Assembly (NCBI GenBank): GCA_947496215.1
Contig: CANMCF010000001.1
Span: 1 to 64,000 of the forward strand
Source: an uncultured Bizionia sp.
Lineage (GTDB): Bacteria; Bacteroidota; Bacteroidia; Flavobacteriales; Flavobacteriaceae
Direction: 5' to 3'
DNA length: 64,000 nt
The notes beneath the pieces were generated by a model that saw only the letters and a program-made list of their open reading frames with translations, ran no database searches and was not told the DNA's origin. Below, in pieces: positions 16,446 through 26,305 of this stretch (positions are counted from its first letter, which is position 1; every line of letters starts with the position of its first letter). The position numbers were made by a program, and so were the translations under genes.

Positions 16446-17377
16446 AAATCAGGTGTGATTTCTCGGGATTGGTTGGTCAACGTCCCCCCATTCAATACTC
16501 CAAAATCCATAGTGTCTTGGGATAAGATACCAATGTTGATGTTCGATAATTTCAATTGTACGATGAAAGATTGGGAAATAGTATGTAACCTATAGGCTGT
16601 TGCAGGAACTGTATTGGCAACTTCATCATTTAAGTAATCTGGACCAATGCTATTGTTGGTAATGTCATTTGTTGGGTTTTGATCCTCCGTATCATTTTCT
16701 TCATCACGGGTCAATACCATATCATCATCGTCGTCGTCGTCTAAATAGTCTGGTGTTCCATCAGAATCCGTATCTTGGGCATTTGTCAAACCGTCGGTAG
16801 TGGAATAGTTGGGGTTTTCGGTCGAAGTCTTTACATTGTCACCATCGTCGTCGTCGTCCAAATAGTTTGGTAACCCATCCCCATCCGTGTCATCATCATC
16901 CAAATCACCGTTGTTGTTTATATCCTCAAGTTCTGCTGGTATGCCGTCTCCATCATCTTCCGTTAAGGTAATTATGAAATTTGCAGTAACACCATTTGAG
17001 ACGTAATCTTGAGTGATGTTGAGATTTGCTGGAGGAATATCATTGCAAAATAAGTTGGAAGGGATTGCTGAGCCATAGGTTCTATAGTTAAAAGTAGTTT
17101 CAGTTCCACTAAACTCAGGGGTGCTATTCACTAAATTGACGAATAAGGGATCCGTAGCATCTATTTCCGTTTCCAAGAGACTTTCTAGCGTTGTTGCAGG
17201 GCTAGTTGTGATCTGTAAGGAAAGAGATTCGTCAGGGTCCGTTTTTGTCTTATAAACCACCAAGTCCCCACAAGACTCAAAGGTATCGTCAAATTCAAGT
17301 TGAACAGTGATTATGTCCCCGTCATCACAAGAAAGTAGAAGAAAAAAAACAACTAAAACAGAATATATCTTACGCAT
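16442..17377 (-). CDS. Lipoprotein with calcium-binding TSP3-like Asp repeats
   Basis: A 311-residue lipoprotein (MRKIYSVLVVFFLLLSC, lipid-anchor Cys17). Residues ~150-225 are extremely Asp-rich: 'DDDTDGDGLPNYLDDDDDGD' and 'DTDSDGTPDYLDDDDDDD' are thrombospondin type 3-like calcium-binding repeats common in Bacteroidota surface proteins. The C-terminus is an ordinary beta-rich segment. No catalytic motif. It is convergent with the Smr gene and overlaps it by four bases, so the two stop codons interlock. Confidence 0.8.
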   Translation of the reverse strand: MRKIYSVLVVFFLLLSCDDGDIITVQLEFDDTFESCGDLVVYKTKTDPDESLSLQITTSPATTLESLLETEIDATDPLFVNLVNSTPEFSGTETTFNYRTYGSAIPSNLFCNDIPPANLNITQDYVSNGVTANFIITLTEDDGDGIPAELEDINNNGDLDDDDTDGDGLPNYLDDDDDGDNVKTSTENPNYSTTDGLTNAQDTDSDGTPDYLDDDDDDDMVLTRDEENDTEDQNPTNDITNNSIGPDYLNDEVANTVPATAYRLHTISQSFIVQLKLSNINIGILSQDTMDFGVLNGGTLTNQSREITPDF

Positions 17378-17467
17378 AGAAAAGTGTATTGATCAGCAAA
17401 AATAATAGAATTGTCAAATTATAACGTAGCATAAGGGAATTAATTTTATTTCGGCTATTTTTGTACT

Positions 17468-18607
17468 ATGAAAACTATTTATTTCGACAGTGCGGCAACG
17501 ACGCAATTAAGAGAAGAGGTCATTGTGAAAATGACCCAAGTAATGACGGACCACTATGGGAACCCTTCATCTACACATAGTTATGGCCGCTCATCGAAAT
17601 CACTGATAGAAAATGCTAGAAAGACAATAGCCAAATACCTTAATGTAACCGCTTCAGAAATTATTTTCACCTCAGGGGGAACAGAAGCGGACAATTTGGC
17701 TTTGCGTAGCGCAATTAGAGACCTGAGTGCAAAAAGAATCATAACTTCACGAATAGAACATCATGGAGTCTTGCATACTGTGGAGCAATTGCAAGAGGAA
17801 TATGGCATTGAGGTTGACTATGTGAATTTGGACGGAGAAGGACAGGTCGATTACAATCACTTGGAAACCTTGCTGCAAACACCAGCAAAGACATTGGTAA
17901 GCTTAATGCATGTGAACAATGAAATAGGCAACCTATCGGACATTAGACGCATAGGGGAATTATGTAAGGCAAATAACGTCTTGTTTCATAGCGACATGGT
18001 ACAATCGGTAGGGCATTATGAGTTGGATTTAGAAGAAATTCCTATTGACTTCATTGCGGTGAGCGCACATAAGTTTCATGGCCCCAAGGGGATCGGTTTT
18101 GCTTTTGTGAGAAAGCAATCTGGTTTGAAACCTTTAATTTTTGGAGGTGAGCAAGAAAGAGGAGTACGGGCAGGAACAGAAGCTGTTCATAACATTGCCG
18201 GTATGGAAGAGGCTTTGAGATTGTCCTATGAAAATCTGGAATCTGAGAGCAACTACATAAAAGGAATAAAGTCCTATTTCATTGAAGAACTGATTAAGGC
18301 CTTTCCAGAAGTCCGATTCAATGGGGCATCTGCAGATTTCGATAAAAGTAGCTATACCGTTCTGAATGTTTGTTTGCCTATGGCGCCGGACAAGGCCATG
18401 TTGCTATTGTTCAACTTGGATTTGAAAGGAATAGCCTGTTCCAAGGGAAGTGCATGCCAAAGTGGTAGTTCAAGAGGATCTCATGTACTATCACAAATAT
18501 TGAGCGATGAGGATTTGCAAAAACCATCCCTACGTTTTTCATTTAGCAAGTACAATACAAGGGAAGAAGTAGATTATGTGATCCAAGAATTAAAATCGTT
18601 CATATAA
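17468..18607 (+). CDS. Cysteine desulfurase, NifS/IscS-like
   Basis: A 379-residue class V PLP aminotransferase-fold enzyme that removes sulfur from L-cysteine to a persulfide for Fe-S cluster or thio-cofactor assembly. Motifs: 'YFDSAATTQLREEV' at the N-terminus, 'NPSSTHSYGR', 'IIFTSGGTEADNLAL', 'HVNNEIGN', 'FIAVSAHKFHGPKGIGFAFV' with the PLP Lys, and 'ACSKGSACQSGSS' with the catalytic cysteine in the flexible loop (residues ~322-334). Length is typical of group I NifS/IscS proteins. A TATTTTTG sequence lies just 4 bases before the ATG and may be a -7 promoter element. Confidence 0.92.
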   Translation: MKTIYFDSAATTQLREEVIVKMTQVMTDHYGNPSSTHSYGRSSKSLIENARKTIAKYLNVTASEIIFTSGGTEADNLALRSAIRDLSAKRIITSRIEHHGVLHTVEQLQEEYGIEVDYVNLDGEGQVDYNHLETLLQTPAKTLVSLMHVNNEIGNLSDIRRIGELCKANNVLFHSDMVQSVGHYELDLEEIPIDFIAVSAHKFHGPKGIGFAFVRKQSGLKPLIFGGEQERGVRAGTEAVHNIAGMEEALRLSYENLESESNYIKGIKSYFIEELIKAFPEVRFNGASADFDKSSYTVLNVCLPMAPDKAMLLLFNLDLKGIACSKGSACQSGSSRGSHVLSQILSDEDLQKPSLRFSFSKYNTREEVDYVIQELKSFI

Positions 18608-18658
18608 CAATCAAATGTCGTACTTTAGCCTACAATTAATTATCCAATACCTTACCAC

Positions 18659-19441
18659 TTGTTAAATCACAATACTTATTTACATAAAACCTCCAAACAA
18701 TGGGTGACCTTTGTACATGGTGCAGGAGGAAGCTCATCGATTTGGTTTAAGCAAATACGTAGCTTTGGTGCTGAGTTCAACATCTTGGTTTTGGATTTGC
18801 GTGGACATGGAAACAGCAAACCAGCTTTAAAGGATGCTTTTAATTCCAAATATACTTTCGATTCCATAACTAATGATATTGTCGAAGTCATAGATCATCT
18901 CAATATCGAAAAGTCACATTTCGTAGGAATTTCCTTGGGAACCATTTTAATTAGAAACCTGGCAGAAAAACACCCTAAACGTGTTGAAAGCATGATTATG
19001 GGTGGGGCAATCATGAAACTCAACTTCAGGTCTCAAGTACTTATGAAATTGGGAGTGATTTTTAAATCTGTGGTACCATATATGTTATTATACAAGTTTT
19101 TTGCTTTTATAATTATGCCAAAAAAGAATCATAGGAATTCGCGTTTGCTTTTTGTCAATGAAGCCAAGAAACTATACCAAAAGGAATTTGTAAGATGGTT
19201 TAAACTTACATCGGAGATTAATCCATTATTGAGATTCTTCAGAGCCAAAGACATTAAAATCCCGACCTTGTATGTAATGGGGGCAGAAGATCACCTGTTT
19301 TTGCCTTCCATTAGGAGTGTAGTAGACAAACACATCCTATCCTCTTTGTTCGTGGTGGAAAACTGCGGACATGTCGTTAACGTGGAACAACCCGAGGCCT
19401 TCAATGTAGAAACCATCAGATTTATAAAAGCCTTGAATTAA
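18659..19441 (+). CDS. Alpha/beta hydrolase
   Basis: A 260-residue alpha/beta-hydrolase fold protein: 'VHGAGGSSSIWFKQI' (oxyanion loop HGAGG, ~20-24), 'LVLDLRGHGNS' (~48), nucleophile elbow 'FVGISLGTILI' (G-I-S-L-G, Ser ~95), acidic residue in 'VMGAEDHLFLP' and catalytic His in 'VENCGHVVNVEQPE'. The catalytic triad appears complete. The substrate is unknown. The start is a TTG (18659) directly after a stop-free leader. No ATG is available upstream near the conserved N-terminus. Confidence 0.85.
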   Translation: MLNHNTYLHKTSKQWVTFVHGAGGSSSIWFKQIRSFGAEFNILVLDLRGHGNSKPALKDAFNSKYTFDSITNDIVEVIDHLNIEKSHFVGISLGTILIRNLAEKHPKRVESMIMGGAIMKLNFRSQVLMKLGVIFKSVVPYMLLYKFFAFIIMPKKNHRNSRLLFVNEAKKLYQKEFVRWFKLTSEINPLLRFFRAKDIKIPTLYVMGAEDHLFLPSIRSVVDKHILSSLFVVENCGHVVNVEQPEAFNVETIRFIKALN

Positions 19442-19449
19442 GGATGAAA

Positions 19450-20565
19450 TCAATAACTTTTTCTGAATTTTTTCTCTACTGAAAAATTAATCAGATTCAT
19501 AAAGTTCTTATGTACTCCGAGAGTCTTGTCCAATTGTAGTTGATCTATCAATTTTAAGATGAGATCCGGTTGAAATTGCAAATCTGGTATGGAAACATAT
19601 TTCTCGAAGAGGTTCCCGATACTCTTATAGTATAGTTCTTCGAAAACATTTAAGTTTTCAGGCTTCTCTTCAATGTACTCGTAGGAGCTTATGTTGAAAG
19701 ACTCCAATACATCACCAACATAATCCTTATGTAGAATTTGCTTGGGGTTTACGATGTTCAGTTCCTTTATGCTTGGATTGGAAAAGGCATATAGGACCGC
19801 CTTGGACACAAAGTCTACAGGAACAATGTTCAAACCGCTTTTTTTGTCTATCCAAATTCTGAAACTGTCTATGGATTTTTTTGCATACTTGTCCAAAAAG
19901 ATGGCCCAGGAATAAAAGACGTCAAATTTTGGCGTTTCATAGAAAGGCATGTCTATTAGTCGACCACAGATTATGCTGGGTCTCAATATTTGATAATTTA
20001 TGTTTTTCGAAAGACAAGTCTCCTTTACAAAACGCTCACTTTCGTATTTGGATTGCTCATAAGGATTTCTAAAGTTGTTGACATCATATTGCTCTATGGT
20101 ATCATGTACCTTTTTATTTTGAATTCCAAAGGAATATGCTGTACTTATGTAGATGAAACGTGTAACATATTTGGGTAAGTTATCCAAAAGTTGTTTGGTT
20201 ACCAAGTAATTTTGGGCGCGTACCTTCTTTTTGGAGTCGTTGGTATGCAATAGGCTTGTCGATCCAGCACAATGTATAATTGTATCGAAGTCGAATGCTT
20301 CTAGGGTTTCTCTACCAATGGTTGATAGATCATGAGAGATCACTGTAATTTTTCCCAAACATTCTTCTAAGGTGAAGTCATCTAAAAATGCTGGACGAGA
20401 TGTATTCTGCAATATGTCCTCTAGGCGTTGGCTTGCCGATTTTTCACCATCCCTTATAATCACGAAAAGGTGGTTCACCGTTTTTTCCACGATGGCTTTC
20501 TTTAACCATTCGAAGATAATGTGACTTCCAACAATCCCAGTTCCACCAGTCAACAGACAATTCAT
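19450..20565 (-). CDS. SDR-type thioester reductase-like / epimerase protein
   Basis: A 371-residue extended SDR. The N-terminal 'MNCLLTGGTGIVGSHIIFEW' is the NAD(P)-binding GGxGxxG loop. 'IIHCAGSTSLL' and 'FIYISTAYSFG' (catalytic Ser/Thr region), followed by 'NPYEQSKYESER' (YxxSK, catalytic Tyr and Lys), match the NAD_binding_4 (fatty acyl-CoA/thioester reductase) group. The C-terminal part is helical. It probably reduces or isomerises an acyl or sugar substrate, which is unknown. It is convergent with the alpha/beta hydrolase gene (gap 8 bases). Confidence 0.8.
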   Translation of the reverse strand: MNCLLTGGTGIVGSHIIFEWLKKAIVEKTVNHLFVIIRDGEKSASQRLEDILQNTSRPAFLDDFTLEECLGKITVISHDLSTIGRETLEAFDFDTIIHCAGSTSLLHTNDSKKKVRAQNYLVTKQLLDNLPKYVTRFIYISTAYSFGIQNKKVHDTIEQYDVNNFRNPYEQSKYESERFVKETCLSKNINYQILRPSIICGRLIDMPFYETPKFDVFYSWAIFLDKYAKKSIDSFRIWIDKKSGLNIVPVDFVSKAVLYAFSNPSIKELNIVNPKQILHKDYVGDVLESFNISSYEYIEEKPENLNVFEELYYKSIGNLFEKYVSIPDLQFQPDLILKLIDQLQLDKTLGVHKNFMNLINFSVEKKFRKSY

Positions 20566-20683
20566 AGTTTAGGTTCTAAATTTAGAGTGCGAAGGTACTA
20601 TTATCTATATTAAATAATGATGAAATGGGCAAGATTTTAAGTGCTTTTTTGGAGGACTTCGATTTGGGTTGAAATGGATTGGT

Positions 20684-20721
20684 ATTAATGCTTGAAGATA
20701 AATTTATCTTCAAGCATTAAT
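20684..20721. terminator. Terminator of the 20738-25084 operon
   Basis: The sequence ATTAATGCTTGAAGATAA / TTATCTTCAAGCATTAAT is an uninterrupted inverted repeat of 38 bases immediately downstream of the sortilin-like gene stop. Confidence 0.8.
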
Positions 20722-20737
20722 TTATAGTCTGAATATT

Positions 20738-23700
20738 TTAATTCTTAATAAAACGTGTAGTTTTAATTCTTTTTCCATCTGATAGATTAATTATGTAGAC
20801 ACCTGAGGATAAAGATGACAAATCTATCTTAGTGTTTTGCAGAACATTGTTTAATGTTTTGACTTTTCTACCTTCATAAGAGTAAATCGTTAAGTCATAA
20901 TTTATTGAAGAGTCATATTTTTCCATATATAATGTCACGACACTTCGAGACGGGTTTGGATATAATAAAAAACCATCTTGGTTTGGCTTCGACATTGTAT
21001 TTTTAACATCTGATTGTTTGGCCAATAAGCTCCATGGGTCAACTCGTTCTCCTTTGAAGCTGTTTGACCTATTGGGCTCACAGGGGTGGATGAAAGCATC
21101 GAATACACTATTGGTTGCAGAAGAAAAACCTGGCTTCAAATCAATGAAATCTCCTGCTCTATACTTAATGCTTTGAGCTGCTTGTATTGTGGCAATAGAA
21201 TGAATCTCCTGCCTAGCTTCCAAAAACACATTATTATTTGAATACAAACCAGATTCATATAATGTTAATTCTTCGGGGCATACAAAGCAACCTTCCCATA
21301 ATCCTCTTCCAAAAGTAGAAACTCGTAGTTTGTTTAAATTATAGTAACCTTTAATTCCTGATTTTACGACATTGGGTAATCCCGCTAATAATGTCCAATC
21401 ATAATTCTCAGTTTCTAAATTTTTCCCATGTAAATAAAATACACCACAATTTAAAATGACATAAATGCCTTCATTAGTTCCTTTTTCAATGAAAATGTCA
21501 TAGTCATGCAGTTTTTTTTTGCCACAACGAGGTAAATTACCGGTTATGTCGGTAAAGTTAATAGTATCATTGCTATCTATATCCAACATAGTAACCTGAT
21601 ATTTATTATCTGATGTCCCTAGGGTTGTGAGATAATAACGATCTTTTATGTAATGACTTTCTTTTACATTTCCAAATGTTATGGTATTGATGCTTTGTCC
21701 ATCGTCATAAGGCATTACAATCTCTTTCCAACTACTAATAACTGCTTGTAGGTCATTGTTATCTGCTTCATTGGAGTAAAACAAGACATAATCACTAGGG
21801 ATATCAGGGTTTGAAGTTTTATGAAATCCGTCTGTAAATATAATATTGTCTCTTTTTTGAGAAGCATTTATTCCTGTGATAAAAAAACTGTTGTTTCCAG
21901 GAATAAATTGTGTGAAATCAGAAATTTTTGTATTTGTAACCGGTATAATTCCAGGTTCCAATTTCGTACGATATACATTTCCGAATTGTATATCGCCTTC
22001 TACTCCTGGAGTATACAACACCGTATTGTTTCCTGCTGGTTCAAACCATCCATTAAAATTAGCTCCATAAGATGAATCAAAGGAAGAGTTCATATCTATT
22101 ATTGAATCTGTTGTATACGATGTTGATGCGAATTTAGCGTATCCATATTGTCCACTCGAAAAGTAAAATTGATAATCATCATCATCTATTATTGTAGATC
22201 CAATCCCATCCACATAATTAACAACATTCCAATCATGTGCCAAATTTGATTGATCATACGAGTTATATAGCCTCGTATTGCCATCATGCTCCAAAGAAAG
22301 AGAAATTTTATTGATGTCATTTTCACTATGATCAAAGGTCGTTATCTCTGCTATTCCCAAATTTAAATCTTTACTTTCCCATGTTAGTCCATTATCCAAT
22401 GATTTGGATATGCCTCCATGATGCCCCACCCACACTTCATTTGGGTTGTCTGGATGCCATATAAAGTGTTCTTTGTCATCATGCAGTCCTGTATTTGATG
22501 GAGCTCCATTTGTGTTTGCAAAACCATTATTTGTGCCTCCCAGTTTTATACCTTTAGAATAAATGATCTTTTTGCTATCAAAAGGATTCACGGCAAAGGC
22601 AAAACATTGTCCAAAATTAGAAATTTCATAAAAATCATTCTTTAAGGATTCGGTTAAATTGAATAATCTTAACCCCCAAATTTGTTTTCTATTTCCCGCT
22701 GTATAGATGCAGGAATGTATTTCTACCTTGTGTAAATCGGTATTGTCTGCCTCTAAAATGGAGGGAGAGAACTCGAAAGTAACAGACTTCATGTCGATAC
22801 CTTCAAAAACGCGTTGATGGGTTTGCCATTCATTTTTTGTAACATAAGCTCTTGATTGGATACTGTAAGAATTGTTTGTACTGTTAAATTCATTACCTCT
22901 AAAACTTGTGGCAAAGAAATTGCCATTTGGAAATAAATCACCAGAAACAACAATCTCGACATCCATACATTGTACTCCTTCAAAATTTCCCGAATCAGAT
23001 GGGCTAAAAACCAGCTTATATTTACTAGGGTCATTGGAAATGTCAATATCTGTATATTTGTATAGACCATTCGATTTTGCAATAAAAATTTCATTGGCAT
23101 TGTCGGGATTAAAAATAATTTTGTTGACCCTATCCCAAGGACTTAAAATATTTCCCGTTCCCGTAGACAATAATTCATTCCAAGTTTGACCATAATCCCT
23201 AGAAATCATAATCCTTCCCAATGGCCCAATAAGATTGCTTTTTTCTCCTCCTGAAGTTCTATCTCCCATAGCAGAAACTGCAACAATGGTACCAAGATGG
23301 GCATCCGAGAATTCTGCCCAGGAAACTCCTGTGGTCAACCAACCATCGCTAACCGATTTCCATAAATTTCCAGAATCGCTACTAAAAAACAAGCCTCCAT
23401 ATGTTGATCCAGCCAACATTTTAGTGGGATCACTTTTGTTTATACGAATAAATTCTACGGGGCCTATGCCATTTACTCCAGAAGAAAATCCACTGGATTT
23501 AACTATAGGACCAAACTCTTCCCATTCACAATCAATGGTCTTAAATTCCTTTAAAGCCTTTGCATCATCCAAAGACCGGAAATAATTATGTAGATTATAA
23601 CCATGCTTAGCTAATTTTCCTTCCCAATCTCGTATGAATTTCTGGAAGTCAACATATGGGCTTCCTTCACCAGAAATGGCTTTTACGCCAAATCGTTCTA

Positions 23701-23872
23701 TTTTTGCATTATAAAAGGCTTGCCCTTCTTTTTTAATTGTTGAAAAATTATTTTTTTTCAATTGAAAATAATATTCCTCCTTTGGGTTGTCTGTATTATT
23801 TAAATCCTGTGCCAAACAAAAAGTAAAAGACAGCATAAATAGAATAAACCATGTTTTTTTTGCTAATCCCAT
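20738..23872 (-). CDS. Large T9SS-secreted sortilin/BNR-repeat protein
   Basis: A 1044-residue secreted protein. After the signal (MGLAKKTWFILFMLSFTFCLAQ) come repeats of the BNR/VPS10 type, 'SSDSGNLWKSVSDGW' (~155), 'ISRDYGQTWNELLS', 'SKSLDNGLTWESKDL', which form beta-propeller blades with Asp-box motifs. The C-terminus carries a Por-type sorting tail, 'FLLYPNPSRSVVTLYMEK', 'LSSLSSGVYIINLSDGKRIK'. It is exported by T9SS and its substrate is unknown. The coding region stops 3 bases before the next gene on the minus strand (23876), so they are one operon. A paralogue of similar layout is at 33875-37954. Confidence 0.85.
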   Translation of the reverse strand: MGLAKKTWFILFMLSFTFCLAQDLNNTDNPKEEYYFQLKKNNFSTIKKEGQAFYNAKIERFGVKAISGEGSPYVDFQKFIRDWEGKLAKHGYNLHNYFRSLDDAKALKEFKTIDCEWEEFGPIVKSSGFSSGVNGIGPVEFIRINKSDPTKMLAGSTYGGLFFSSDSGNLWKSVSDGWLTTGVSWAEFSDAHLGTIVAVSAMGDRTSGGEKSNLIGPLGRIMISRDYGQTWNELLSTGTGNILSPWDRVNKIIFNPDNANEIFIAKSNGLYKYTDIDISNDPSKYKLVFSPSDSGNFEGVQCMDVEIVVSGDLFPNGNFFATSFRGNEFNSTNNSYSIQSRAYVTKNEWQTHQRVFEGIDMKSVTFEFSPSILEADNTDLHKVEIHSCIYTAGNRKQIWGLRLFNLTESLKNDFYEISNFGQCFAFAVNPFDSKKIIYSKGIKLGGTNNGFANTNGAPSNTGLHDDKEHFIWHPDNPNEVWVGHHGGISKSLDNGLTWESKDLNLGIAEITTFDHSENDINKISLSLEHDGNTRLYNSYDQSNLAHDWNVVNYVDGIGSTIIDDDDYQFYFSSGQYGYAKFASTSYTTDSIIDMNSSFDSSYGANFNGWFEPAGNNTVLYTPGVEGDIQFGNVYRTKLEPGIIPVTNTKISDFTQFIPGNNSFFITGINASQKRDNIIFTDGFHKTSNPDIPSDYVLFYSNEADNNDLQAVISSWKEIVMPYDDGQSINTITFGNVKESHYIKDRYYLTTLGTSDNKYQVTMLDIDSNDTINFTDITGNLPRCGKKKLHDYDIFIEKGTNEGIYVILNCGVFYLHGKNLETENYDWTLLAGLPNVVKSGIKGYYNLNKLRVSTFGRGLWEGCFVCPEELTLYESGLYSNNNVFLEARQEIHSIATIQAAQSIKYRAGDFIDLKPGFSSATNSVFDAFIHPCEPNRSNSFKGERVDPWSLLAKQSDVKNTMSKPNQDGFLLYPNPSRSVVTLYMEKYDSSINYDLTIYSYEGRKVKTLNNVLQNTKIDLSSLSSGVYIINLSDGKRIKTTRFIKN

Positions 23873-23875
23873 ACC

Positions 23876-25084
23876 TTATTTGTTTACCTTTTTATCTAAT
23901 AATTTCTTTATGTCTTCATTCTCCTTTTTGAGTTGGATTACATATAGCGTGAGTTCCTCTATTTTTTCTAACAGTTTAGCGTCCATTTTTGCAACATCAA
24001 TTCCAAATTTAGCAACATCTTCTGCACTGGGAACATTTGGTAGGTGCCCTTTTTCTTCTATGTGTTTTTCAACGTCATTCAATGGCAATAAATTGTAATC
24101 GTCTCTAAATACATAATCTGCCCAATCTTCACTGGACCTAACCGTTATTCTTACTTTTTCCGTTAATATACCAGTTCCTACATATAATTTATAATCACCT
24201 TCAAAAGTTTCTTTGCCATTGGTATTGACAAAATTGGGGTCAAGTCCAATACTTACTTTTCCATTGTCTGCCAAAAACATGAAGTGGTTTCCAAAAGTAC
24301 TCCCTCCAGAACCGTTGCTACTACCTAATGGTTTCCAAAAATTAAGCCCGGAAACGTTTCCAGAAGCATATTCAATGCCCCATTGTCCATTTGGAGCGTT
24401 TTCATCTCCACCAAAGATCATCATCGGTCCTCCATTGGAGTTGTTTCCTGTTATTTGAATCCTGCCATCATGAACATGAAGTTTACTCTTTGGCTCTGTA
24501 ATTCCAATTCCAGTATTTCCATTTGGATTTACTGTTAAATAGCTACTAAATGTATTAGGTGTGGCTCCTTCTCTTCTAATTTGAAATAAACTCTCCAAAT
24601 TATTGTTTTGAGGGAAAGTGAATGGTGTAGTTAAACGTAATCCAGATTGTGCGAAAAAATTTGTTTCATTCATTCGAATATCCAATTTGGCATGCGGATT
24701 GGGAACTCCCACCCCCATATTTCCTGTATCGGGATTAATTATCGTGTTTTGTCCAGCAGAAGCAGCTACGGAGCCATTGGCCGAATGGACTCCATTAACA
24801 ACTAACGGGCCGTTCGTTGAGAACAATCGATTTTCATTGCCAGTAGTCTGGGATGAGTTTAACCAGAGTGAATTATTTCCTACTTTTAAAAAATCAGCCA
24901 CATATAGTTTATCATATTTTATAGAGGTGAGTTTTGTATTATTCTCTTTAATATGTGATTGTTTGCTTGTGCTTGTTGTTCCAGTTTCTACTTTCCCATT
25001 TTTTGTGGGGATATTTGTTTGGGCACTTAGTATTCCAACATAAGTTAAACAAGTTAAAAGCGGTAATTTGATTTTTGGATTCAT
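23876..25084 (-). CDS. Secreted 'VGVGVPNPHAKLDI'-type protein with C-terminal coiled coil
   Basis: A ~402-residue secreted protein. The best start is the Met at residue 13 of the track ORF (MNPKIKLPLLTCLTYVG), which gives a usual signal peptide. The mature part has phage tail-fibre-like repeats ('NPDTGNMGVGVPNPHAKLDI', 'NGNTGIGITEPKSKLHVHDG') ending in a chaperone-like/coiled-coil region (~360-402, 'KLLEKIEELTLYVIQLKKEN'). Such proteins are common in flavobacteria and are thought to be cell-surface rather than phage proteins. It is upstream in the same operon as the sortilin-like gene (3-nt gap). Confidence 0.75.
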   Translation of the reverse strand: MNPKIKLPLLTCLTYVGILSAQTNIPTKNGKVETGTTSTSKQSHIKENNTKLTSIKYDKLYVADFLKVGNNSLWLNSSQTTGNENRLFSTNGPLVVNGVHSANGSVAASAGQNTIINPDTGNMGVGVPNPHAKLDIRMNETNFFAQSGLRLTTPFTFPQNNNLESLFQIRREGATPNTFSSYLTVNPNGNTGIGITEPKSKLHVHDGRIQITGNNSNGGPMMIFGGDENAPNGQWGIEYASGNVSGLNFWKPLGSSNGSGGSTFGNHFMFLADNGKVSIGLDPNFVNTNGKETFEGDYKLYVGTGILTEKVRITVRSSEDWADYVFRDDYNLLPLNDVEKHIEEKGHLPNVPSAEDVAKFGIDVAKMDAKLLEKIEELTLYVIQLKKENEDIKKLLDKKVNK

Positions 25085-25329
25085 ATAAATTAAATTTAAA
25101 TTTACTTTGTTAAGATGCATTCAGGGTAGAATGACTACTTCAAAAGTATAAGACAGTTATGGGGAGTTAGTTGCTAAAAGGGCAAATGTGACAAGTTCTA
25201 TTAAAATAGGGACGAATTATATTTGGCTATCACAATAGGGGCATTTTTTTCTGACTTCCAGATGGTGGAATTGCTACATTGGACTGTGCAGCGAGTTAAA
25301 ATATCATTGCTAGGGCTTAAACTTTCAAA

Positions 25330-25662
25330 ATGTTAAAAACGAAAAGAAGTTATACAAGCAGCCTTGAAACGGAGTGTTGTGAAGCTATCAAAAGAAAAGG
25401 TAATGTTGTAAAAGCAGTACGAGAGTTGGGCATCGAAGTATAGTAGATCCATCGTTGGAAAAAAGAACAATAAGAGCCCAACAGGGCAGTTCTCTGGTTA
25501 TTGAAAAGCGAAGCTTACCGATTAAGAGCGAGAAATCACATATTTGTAGAAAGCACAGTGTGATAAAATGGAAGCAGAGATCTTAAAAAAGGCGATGAGC
25601 ATCTTCTCCACGAACGGCAGCAAAAATTTGAGTTCATAAAACAACACAAACTAGCTGTATGA
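25330..25662 (+). pseudogene. Decayed IS3-family transposase (orfA/orfB remnant)
   Basis: The plus strand encodes MLKTKRSYTSSLETECCEAI, KGNVVKAVRELGIEV, two stop codons, then IHRWKKEQ. This is the HTH of an IS3 OrfA. About 130 bases later 'EAEILKKAMSIFS' matches the usual OrfA end. In another frame, overlapping this, 'QQKFEFIKQHKLAV' is the start of an OrfB, so the original orfA/orfB frameshift overlap is still visible. Stop codons and the missing rest of orfB (the catalytic DDE domain) make it dead. No terminal inverted repeats were identified. Confidence 0.75.
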
Positions 25663-25738
25663 TCTTAATCCTAGTGTCCATTTTTTTGTTGCATATCGAA
25701 ATGTACAAGGTTGAATGAGACATGATATGGTGTTGGCA

Positions 25739-26305
25739 TTAGTTGTTGATGCAGTCAATTTTTTCAATGAAAAAATCTTTGTAAGATATAGTGTATAAAT
25801 CTATGTAACGTTTACTGCCATATATTCTTACCATTTTTATAGGGGATGATTTTAACTTTTTTATGTCGCTTGAAGTTAGTTTTCCTATTAAGGCATAATT
25901 GGAACAGTCTTCCTCTCCAGAATGAAAGAAACTGACTTTAAGTCCATTTTTTAGTTTAAATACTACTTTTGATCCGCTATTGATGTATGGTGTAATACAA
26001 CCCATTTCCTCAACGGTACTTATTTTTAGGTATCTGCTATCTTCAGATTTCATAATTGAGATATTCAGGCTGGAATCTCTAAAAGTAGGTTCTATTAGTG
26101 AGTAATTAGATGTTGTAGTAAAGCCATCTATTTCATCTGCGACTATATGACAATCGTTACGAATAAAAGCATAATCTTCCATGAGCTTTTCCTTTCGTTT
26201 CTTTTTGAAATATTCTAAACTGGTTTCTTTTTTTTCGCTTTCTTGAGAATTAGCCGTTATTAGAAAGCATAACGCGATAACGGTTAGAAATAGTGATTTC
26301 TTCAT
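25739..26305 (-). CDS. Secreted protein of unknown function
   Basis: A 188-residue product with a Sec signal (MKKSLFLTVIALCFLITANS, cut before QE). A basic stretch follows ('YFKKKRKEKLMED'), then a beta-rich region with two cysteine-containing segments ('IRNDCHIV', 'EEDCSNYALIG'). There is no motif I recognise. It is a single gene beside the IS3 remnant. Confidence 0.65.
   Translation of the reverse strand: MKKSLFLTVIALCFLITANSQESEKKETSLEYFKKKRKEKLMEDYAFIRNDCHIVADEIDGFTTTSNYSLIEPTFRDSSLNISIMKSEDSRYLKISTVEEMGCITPYINSGSKVVFKLKNGLKVSFFHSGEEDCSNYALIGKLTSSDIKKLKSSPIKMVRIYGSKRYIDLYTISYKDFFIEKIDCINN

Noticed and set aside
16650-16930. Repetitive GTCGTCGTC/CATCATC tracts as a CRISPR or microsatellite
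   Set aside because: They are the codons of Asp-rich TSP3-like calcium repeats in a coding frame; no regular spacers.
23876-25120. Phage tail fibre / prophage remnant
   Set aside because: GIGT/NP repeat proteins of this type are ordinary secreted flavobacterial proteins with Sec signals; no other phage genes nearby.
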